In this document: in pieces, positions 58,753-64,000 of the stretch
How the letters are laid out: every line of letters starts with the position of its first letter
Position numbering within the stretch: the stretch's first letter is position 1
Assembly (NCBI RefSeq): GCF_025685685.1
Contig: NZ_JAGSYH010000002.1
Coordinates: forward strand, 1,096,353-1,160,352
Source: Acidicapsa dinghuensis
GTDB taxonomy: Bacteria > Acidobacteriota > Terriglobia > Terriglobales > Acidobacteriaceae
DNA length: 64,000 nt
Direction: 5' to 3'
Program-made: the position numbers and the translations under genes
Notes under the pieces: generated by a model
The model's database searches: none
Told to the model about the DNA's origin: nothing
What the model saw: the letters and a program-made list of their open reading frames with translations, nothing else

Positions 58753-59718
58753 ATGCGTATTTTTATACTAGCCCTTGACGATCTGTGGGATACCGGCCTC
58801 GCCGTCTCCCTCGATGCCTTTGCCCTCGCCAATAGCTTCTCTGCCCAGCTAATGAAAGGCGCGCCGCACTTCGATGTCTCGGTCGTAGGTGTTCGCAAGA
58901 GAGTTCGATCCCGTCACGGATTCCCCATACCAGTGCAAGCAATCTCGTCAGAACCTAAACCGGACTGGGTCATCGTTCCGGCTCTCGCGAAGGGAACACC
59001 TGAGCAGCTGCTCCCCGCTCTTCAGCGGCCAGATGTGAAGCTTGCGAAAACACAACTGCTCAAATGGCATGCTGCTGGCGCCAGTGTCGCCGCGTCCTGC
59101 ATCGGAACATTTGTCCTGGCGGAGACGGGCCTTCTCGATCATCGCGAAGCAACGACAACCTGGTGGCTGGCTCCGGTATTTCGTCAGCGCTATCCGCATG
59201 TACTGCTCGATGAATCGCGCATACTCGTTTCATCCGGCACCGCCGTTACCGCAGGCGCGGCGATGGGCCATCTCGATCTGGCTCTGTGGCTGATCCGCAC
59301 CGTCAGCCCGCAAATCTCCTCTCTTGTCTCGCGCTACCTGCTCGCGGATCTGCGCTCTCTGCAAGCCCCTTACATCATCCCCAATCATCTGGCTCAGTCA
59401 GATCCCTTGATATCGCGCTTTGAACAGTGGGCCAGGGAAAATCTCAAGCAGGGCTTTTCGCTGCAGCAAGCCGCGAAAGCCCTCGCAACCAGCTCCCGCA
59501 CATTGCAGCGCCGTTGTGATGCGGTACTCGGTAAATCACCACTGGCCTACTTTCAGGACCTGCGCGTCGAGCACGCTCAATCTCTTCTGCACGGCAATGA
59601 TGCCGACATCGAATCCATCGCGGCGGAAGTCGGTTATGCAGACGGCGCAACGCTGCGAACACTCCTGCGCGAGCGATTGGGCCGCGGAGTGCGCGACCTC
59701 CGCGCCAGCCTGCGCTGA
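58753..59718 (+). CDS. GlxA family regulator (DJ-1/PfpI-like domain + AraC HTH)
   Basis: 321 residues. Residues 1-180 form a DJ-1/PfpI amidotransferase-like sensor domain (MRIFILALDDLWDTGLAVSL, VAASCIGTFVLAETGLLDHR with the nucleophile-elbow Cys, ATTTWWLAPVF). Residues about 215-315 hold the AraC double helix-turn-helix (LKQGFSLQQAAKALATSSRT, IAAEVGYADGATLRTLLRER). Such regulators usually activate nearby catabolic or stress genes. Divergent from the YciI-like gene with a palindrome in between. Confidence 0.92.
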   Translation: MRIFILALDDLWDTGLAVSLDAFALANSFSAQLMKGAPHFDVSVVGVRKRVRSRHGFPIPVQAISSEPKPDWVIVPALAKGTPEQLLPALQRPDVKLAKTQLLKWHAAGASVAASCIGTFVLAETGLLDHREATTTWWLAPVFRQRYPHVLLDESRILVSSGTAVTAGAAMGHLDLALWLIRTVSPQISSLVSRYLLADLRSLQAPYIIPNHLAQSDPLISRFEQWARENLKQGFSLQQAAKALATSSRTLQRRCDAVLGKSPLAYFQDLRVEHAQSLLHGNDADIESIAAEVGYADGATLRTLLRERLGRGVRDLRASLR

Positions 59719-59775
59719 GAAGCCGAAATCATATTGCCAAATCTGCTTACGGACAAACCCGCTGCAATTGCCACT

Positions 59776-60168
59776 TCACTTAGACCCCAGCACAATCGGC
59801 TCAGTCTCCACCAGCGTCAGCGCCTTCACCATCCCCTGCGTCGCCGTCTTGTATTTCTTAAAGTGCGGCGTCTGCAGATGCGCCTCATACGCAGCCTGAT
59901 CCCGATAGGTCTCAAAGATCCGTATCTGCTCCGGATGACCTTTCACCGCTACCGCATACAGCGTCAGCACTCCCGGCTCCACGCGAATCGAAGTCTCAAT
60001 CTCCTCTTTCAGCGCCGCCCTGTACGTCTCCAGTTGCGCCGGATCGATCGTCAGCTCAGCCAACCGCACCACACGCCCATCTTTCGCCGCAGTCTGTGCC
60101 CACCCGGCCGCCGCCAGCATGCAGCACGCAATTGCCAATACACCGAGAAACCACCCTTGCATCTTCAT
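59776..60168 (-). CDS. exported antibiotic-biosynthesis-monooxygenase (ABM) domain protein
   Basis: 130 residues. Signal peptide about 1-25 (FLGVLAIACCMLAAAGWAQ; the CCML stretch makes a lipobox possible). One ABM ferredoxin-like domain: VVRLAELTIDPAQLETYRAA, then EPGVLTLYAVAVKGHPEQIR and FETYRDQAAYEAHLQTPHFK with the typical His. Members degrade haem, quinones or small signals; the exported location makes quinone or detoxification roles plausible. Single gene. Confidence 0.87.
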   Translation of the reverse strand: MKMQGWFLGVLAIACCMLAAAGWAQTAAKDGRVVRLAELTIDPAQLETYRAALKEEIETSIRVEPGVLTLYAVAVKGHPEQIRIFETYRDQAAYEAHLQTPHFKKYKTATQGMVKALTLVETEPIVLGSK

Positions 60169-60394
60169 GCCCTCAGCTTATTCGAACCCGCACTGCAACC
60201 TACGCGCTCTCACTGCAACCCGCGCGCGCAATCGAAATTACGCCTCAGGCGCGTCCGGAGCCATATCCCCAATCGAGGGGATGCCACGATGTACGCCGCA
60301 TCCCCGTCTCGTGTCATCCCATGCCACCACTGTGGCCTGCGGTCCCACTCCCGATGGATTGAGGCTCATCCCTCGGCAAAGCTACTTTTCCTGC

Positions 60395-60676
60395 ATGCGA
60401 ATGAATCTTATTACCCACGCCCTCAACACTTCGCGGTCAGTATCGGGTAGTTTCCCCGTGAGCCTGACGATTCGCCCCGCATGCGGCCTGCCCGGCGAAT
60501 ACATCTTCTCCACCGACAACACCTCCCTGCTGCGCATGCTTCACCGCCAGACCGATCTGCCTGAATCCGTCCTCGAAAAATTCGAGACCACGCTTCTCGC
60601 TACCTCCAACGCCAAACTTCTGGCTGTTGAACTCAACGACCAGACCCTGACCCAGATCGGCTACTTCGTCGACTAA
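60395..60676 (+). CDS. small hypothetical protein
   Basis: 93 residues from ATG 60395 (or 91 from ATG 60401). Sequence contains GSFPVSLTIRPACGLPGEYI then TSLLRMLHRQTDLPESVLEK and LLAVELNDQTLTQIGYFVD. No family recognised; soluble, alpha/beta-looking. The frame is open further upstream, but that portion overlaps the ABM gene in antisense and looks random. No strong SD. Confidence 0.5.
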   Translation: MRMNLITHALNTSRSVSGSFPVSLTIRPACGLPGEYIFSTDNTSLLRMLHRQTDLPESVLEKFETTLLATSNAKLLAVELNDQTLTQIGYFVD

Positions 60677-60694
60677 GCGGTGACTGGCTTTCGC

Positions 60695-61240
60695 TCAGGA
60701 AGCCTTCACCGCGTCAGCCTCAGTATTCGACTCTTTGCGCCTCAGCACGCCTGCTGAAATGAGCGTCATCACCAGCCCCACCGGCAGCGGCTCCAGAAAC
60801 GTCATCGCCGCGTTGTACACCGGGTTGTCGTACATCTGCTTTGTCTCGTCGATGGCCTTCAACTTCTTTGCAATCTTCTCCTCGCCAGCTCCTGAAGCCT
60901 TTATCTTCGCTACCTCGGCCGCCCAGTACGAGTCCATGAAGTGCGGCATAAACCCGAAGTAGACAACCTCCCATGTCGCTACGTAGAACACGCAAGTGAT
61001 CGCGGTAATCCCAAGCCCGACTGCAAGCCCCTTCGCAAAGGTGATTCGCCCCCCGCTGTTCTTCTCCCGGTATGACCGGATGCCGAAGTACACCAGCAGA
61101 AACGACAACACCATCGTCGTGTAGCCGAGCAGCAACGCAAGGTCGGATCCGATCCGGTGCGCAAACGGCATCGTCCCCAGCATCAGCGCAGCGCTCACCG
61201 CGCCGCCAGCCAATCCAAACTTCCAAACGGTCTTTCCCAT
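60695..61240 (-). CDS. DUF4199 family membrane protein
   Basis: 181 residues from ATG 61240 (MGKTVWKFGLAGGAVSAALM; GGTGAG upstream). Four membrane helices: about 5-25, 35-55, 68-92 and 150-172, with a charged loop (AKIKASGAGEEKIAKKLKAI) between the last two, the DUF4199 layout. Function unknown; members are frequent in Bacteroidota and Acidobacteriota. It follows a membrane-anchored LuxR-type regulator by 161 bases on the same strand, suggesting co-expression. Confidence 0.8.
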   Translation of the reverse strand: MGKTVWKFGLAGGAVSAALMLGTMPFAHRIGSDLALLLGYTTMVLSFLLVYFGIRSYREKNSGGRITFAKGLAVGLGITAITCVFYVATWEVVYFGFMPHFMDSYWAAEVAKIKASGAGEEKIAKKLKAIDETKQMYDNPVYNAAMTFLEPLPVGLVMTLISAGVLRRKESNTEADAVKAS

Positions 61241-61401
61241 CGCTCTCACCCTTTTGCCTTTCCGGACCGTCACCCGGTCAACGTGATCCCAACGTAACCT
61301 GCTTTCGGCCGTCAACGTCGTCATGCTTTCGAGTGATTTTGGGTGATTTTTACCTATCGGGGTACAAAATCACCCTTTCGTGTAGCGCTTGGGCTATGAA
61401 T

Positions 61402-61872
61402 TTACGGCAACAATCCCATCTCTTTGCCCAACTGCACTGCCTGCGTCCTCCGTTTCGCGCCCAACTTATCGAAAGCCCGGCTGCAATGGGTTTTGACCGT
61501 GTTCTCGCTTACGAAGAGCCGCTCGGCAATCTCGCGATTGCTCAGTCCCTCGGCTACCAGCGTCAAAATCTCCATCTCGCGGGGTGTAATCCCCAATTGT
61601 TCCCGCTTTGCCTCGTCCCGAGTAAAAGGTGCGCTCGCCGGTATGCTCACGGGCACCTCGACCGGAACAGTCACTTCTCGCACGACGACCCGCTCCCGCC
61701 GTTCGTGCATCCGCACTCCCAGCCAGATCCCAAGCCCGGCAAATAAAGCAGCGATCAGAGCTCCGTATATTTCAAACGAGTGCTCCAGGACCAGGAACCG
61801 GTACTCGGTCCACTTGAGCACCGTTATGAGCACGCCGCCCACTACCCCGAAAATGAGCACTTGCCGCTTCAT
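61402..61872 (-). CDS. membrane-anchored LuxR-type HTH regulator
   Basis: 156 residues. Two membrane helices (about 5-21 and 33-53, IYGALIAALFAGLGIWLGVR) are followed by a basic linker and a LuxR/FixJ HTH at about 92-150: LGITPREMEILTLVAEGLSN, REIAERLFVSENTVKTHCSR, DKLGAKRRTQAVQLG. No receiver or autoinducer domain, so it is a one-component, membrane-tethered regulator whose signal must reach it through the helices or by proteolysis. The next gene on the same strand is the DUF4199 membrane protein, a possible partner. Confidence 0.88.
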   Translation of the reverse strand: MKRQVLIFGVVGGVLITVLKWTEYRFLVLEHSFEIYGALIAALFAGLGIWLGVRMHERRERVVVREVTVPVEVPVSIPASAPFTRDEAKREQLGITPREMEILTLVAEGLSNREIAERLFVSENTVKTHCSRAFDKLGAKRRTQAVQLGKEMGLLP

Positions 61873-62021
61873 CGCATCCGATCCGCTCTTTGCCCTATCG
61901 ACGGCATCACAGCAAACTTGCGCTCATCTTACGCGAGACTCAGCCCGGCATGACGCCCCGGGGCATCGAGTCTAACCCCACACGGGCTGTATAGCCGCCC
62001 TATCGCCCGGCGCGCTATCCG

Positions 62022-62360
62022 TCACTCACTCGCGTCTCCAATCATCTTCTTCATCGCCTCGAACGCTGACACCTGTTCCTCGGTCACTGCCGCATCATCT
62101 ATCCCTAACTCCTCTGAGCTCTTGGCACCGTCGGGAAGATCGCCGTTCGATGCACGATGCTGCTCCCAAGGCATCTTCAGCGCCTCTTTCAATTCATGAG
62201 CCGATCCGCCATGGCGGTCTGCCAGCACGTCAATCGCTGCATCCTGCGTTGCGCCGAGCACAGCATCCTGCAAGGCATCGGTCAGCTTTCCGCGCACGCC
62301 ATCTGCAACACGCGCCAGGCCCTCGCGCAATGGCATGCCGGAATTCGTTTCGTCAGGCAT
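62022..62360 (-). CDS. small acidic hypothetical protein
   Basis: 112 residues from ATG 62360 (MPDETNSGMPLREGLARVAD); a second ATG lies four codons upstream (62372). Helical, acidic, with no cysteines and no membrane segment: LTDALQDAVLGATQDAAIDV, a HGGSAHELKEALKMPWEQHR stretch and a C-terminal helix VTEEQVSAFEAMKKMIG. No family recognised. Single gene, divergent from the oxidoreductase at 62527. Confidence 0.6.
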   Translation of the reverse strand: MPDETNSGMPLREGLARVADGVRGKLTDALQDAVLGATQDAAIDVLADRHGGSAHELKEALKMPWEQHRASNGDLPDGAKSSEELGIDDAAVTEEQVSAFEAMKKMIGDASE

Positions 62361-62526
62361 CGTCAACCTCATCTATGAGTCAAATTCTAGTCAAAGGTGA
62401 AACCGCGGAGTCTGAGCGTCGTATTCGTCATTCCCTAATCTCTATTCCCTATTGCCGGGTCGCTGCTCAATAATGGTCCGTCCCACTGGAAGCCAATTTT
62501 GCTCGTTCCCAGCTCATAGGAGTCTC

Positions 62527-63753
62527 ATGTCCAATCAGCCCTTCGCCACTACGCGCCGCAGCTTTCTCGTTGCCTCAGGACTCACCGCTCTCGCTTCCGC
62601 TCGTGCCTTTGGCGCCAACGATACGCTACGCGTCGGTGTGATCGGCGCGGGCCAGCGCATGGACACGCTCCTCAACTGCGCGGAAAAATCGGGTCCGCAC
62701 GAGATTGTCGCCGTCGCCGACCCTTACAAACCGCATCGCGAAGAGGTCTTGAAGCGTGAGCCTGCCGCTGGAGCCATCCTCCACATCGACTATCGCGAAG
62801 TTCTCGACAATCACTCCATCGACACCGTCTTCATCGCCACGCCCGACCACTGGCATGTCCGCATCGCTGCCGATGCCCTTGCAGCCGGTAAAGACGTGTA
62901 TCTTGAAAAGCCCGTCACCCACACCATCGAGGAAGGCGAAACCCTTCGCAAAGCTGTCCGCTCTTCGAAACAGATCTTGCAGTGCGGCATGCAACAGCGC
63001 TCCTGGATTCATTTCCGCGACGCTGCACGCATGATCCGCGCAGGCGAAATCGGCCGCGTGCTCCAGGTGCGCACCTACTGGTGGCAAAACTACCAGCGCG
63101 CCTCAGCCCCCGGTTCCGCGCGCACCGGCAGCTTCAACATGGCTGACCTCGACTGGAAGCAGTGGCTCGGCAGCGCGCCCGATCAGCCATTCAACGAAGA
63201 CCGTTTCTACCGCTGGCGCTGGTATTGGAACTTCGGCGGCGGAGCGATGACCGACCTCTTCACCCACTGGATCGACGTCGTCCACATGACCCTCGGCTCC
63301 GACTCGCCCAGCCATGTCTTCATGCTCGGCGATAAATATCACTTCCAAGAGTGGGACTGCCCCGACACTGTTCAGGCTGCTCTGCGCTATCCTGCACCCT
63401 CCGCTGCCGAACCGGCCACCATCGCGCAGCCAAGCCCATTCGATGTCGTGTATGAAGGCATGATGGCCAGCTCCATCGATGATGGCGGCCTCGAGTTCCG
63501 CGGCACAGATGCCACGCTCAAGATCAACCGCAGCGGCATGAGCCTCTTCCGCGAAGGCGTCCACGGCGACATCAACCCCGTGCTCACCGAACGCTCGACC
63601 GGCGACGGCACCGTTACACACATGCAGAACTTCTTCGAGTGCGTCCGCTCACGTAAAGAACCGAACGCTCCCGTTGAAGCAGGCATCAGCGCCGCTCACG
63701 CGAGCCATCTCTGCAATCAGGCTTACCACGGCAATGGTCAGTGGTCACAATAA
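62527..63753 (+). CDS. TAT-exported Gfo/Idh/MocA family oxidoreductase
   Basis: 408 residues from ATG 62527 (AGGAG five bases upstream). A twin-arginine signal (TTRRSFLVASGLTALASARA) indicates export in folded form with its nucleotide bound. Rossmann start LRVGVIGAGQRMDTLL, then VFIATPDHWHVRIAADALA and the EKPVTHTIEEGETL block with the conserved Lys. Related exported enzymes include GH109-type glycosidases and glucose-fructose oxidoreductase; the substrate here is unknown. The aromatic-rich segment RVLQVRTYWWQNYQ and FYRWRWYWNFGGGAMTDLF is typical of the acidobacterial/planctomycete subgroup. Confidence 0.92.
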   Translation: MSNQPFATTRRSFLVASGLTALASARAFGANDTLRVGVIGAGQRMDTLLNCAEKSGPHEIVAVADPYKPHREEVLKREPAAGAILHIDYREVLDNHSIDTVFIATPDHWHVRIAADALAAGKDVYLEKPVTHTIEEGETLRKAVRSSKQILQCGMQQRSWIHFRDAARMIRAGEIGRVLQVRTYWWQNYQRASAPGSARTGSFNMADLDWKQWLGSAPDQPFNEDRFYRWRWYWNFGGGAMTDLFTHWIDVVHMTLGSDSPSHVFMLGDKYHFQEWDCPDTVQAALRYPAPSAAEPATIAQPSPFDVVYEGMMASSIDDGGLEFRGTDATLKINRSGMSLFREGVHGDINPVLTERSTGDGTVTHMQNFFECVRSRKEPNAPVEAGISAAHASHLCNQAYHGNGQWSQ

Positions 63754-64000
63754 TCCGGTGAGTCCGTTTCAGGGGACATAATTTGGATTCGAGCTGGAAG
63801 CCACTCTCGATGAGTGCTTCGGCCTGTTATCACTAGTTGACGTGCGGCTCGGTAAACACAAGCGGACTTTCTATGAGCAGGTCACTGGTGTCAAGTTTCA
63901 TTCCTTATCAGGGTTTTTGCTTTTGATGTTGCGGTTGTTGTTGCTCTCTACCTTGTTTCTATTCGCACTCTTGATGAGCTGTGTTGGAGCAGGCTCGGTG
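63754..64000. other. right-edge region without a supported gene
   Basis: A plus-strand frame after TAA at 63779 is open to the window edge (FELEATLDECFGLL ...) but has no good start. At 63915-63960 the sequence, read on the minus strand, resembles the 'gcaacaacaaccgcaac..aaaagcaaaa' tail of the repeat family, so a minus-oriented repeat may begin here. Confidence 0.3.

Noticed and set aside
1..64000. tRNA, rRNA, riboswitch or CRISPR loci
   Set aside because: I looked for T-loop/anticodon patterns, rRNA landmarks and short regular repeats and saw none; a covariance-model search could still reveal one.

Overview
The window looks like chromosomal DNA of an acidobacterium (Acidobacteriota, class Terriglobia; relatives would be Granulicella, Terriglobus, Edaphobacter). 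The grounds are six very large 'ADOP' permeases (acidobacterial duplicated orphan permeases: MacB/FtsX-type, duplicated, with no ATPase beside them), a PadR regulator leading an ADOP pair, GH92 and GH54 glycosidases, a TAT-exported Gfo/Idh/MocA oxidoreductase, and moderately high GC. No rRNA, tRNA, CRISPR array or intact insertion sequence was recognised by eye.

Layout. 0-1.2 kb: a small membrane protein and an exported RidA protein. 1.3-12.5 kb: PadR-ADOP-ADOP operon, then two convergent ADOP genes. 13-16.7 kb: a 1257-residue membrane protein joining 14 Ycf48-type beta-propeller repeats to a KAP P-loop NTPase. 17.6-21.1 kb: rsmG-parA-parB with ten parS-like palindromes flanking parA; this is almost certainly close to the replication origin. 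21.3-31.7 kb: an unknown protein, a divergent DHA2 exporter/MarR pair sharing a perfect 15-bp-arm palindrome, a fifth ADOP, an orphan UPF0175 antitoxin-like protein, an AraC regulator, a methyltransferase and a zinc alcohol dehydrogenase. 32-39 kb: class II photolyase, a repeat protein, Gfo/Idh/MocA oxidoreductase, an XRE/S24-like regulator, a zinc-ribbon/AT-hook plus sigma-region-4-like gene pair, and an isoaspartyl peptidase. 39.6-50 kb: GH92 mannosidase, a DUF3592-like protein, TetR with a divergent alpha/beta hydrolase-CMD fusion, an unknown protein and a sixth ADOP. 50-54.3 kb: a MarR-ClC-ClC operon. 54.6-63.8 kb: GH54 arabinofuranosidase, two alpha/beta hydrolases around an orphan Hcp, a YciI-like protein with divergent GlxA-type regulator, an ABM protein, a membrane LuxR/DUF4199 pair and a TAT-exported Gfo/Idh/MocA oxidoreductase.

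The most striking feature is not a gene. Almost every long intergenic gap from 0.65 to 54.5 kb holds a modular repeat built from short hairpins (GC-rich stems, often with a TTC/TTT triloop). Stem sequences change on both sides together between copies, and whole hairpins are swapped for unrelated hairpins. All six copies left of rsmG/parA read on the minus strand and all thirteen copies to the right read on the plus strand, whatever the direction of the neighbouring genes. Base composition flips at the same place (C-rich plus strand to the left, G-rich to the right). The repeats therefore appear to be oriented with replication, with the switch at the parAB-parS region. From about 55.7 kb onward the plus strand looks C-rich again and the repeats stop, which may mark a rearranged segment.
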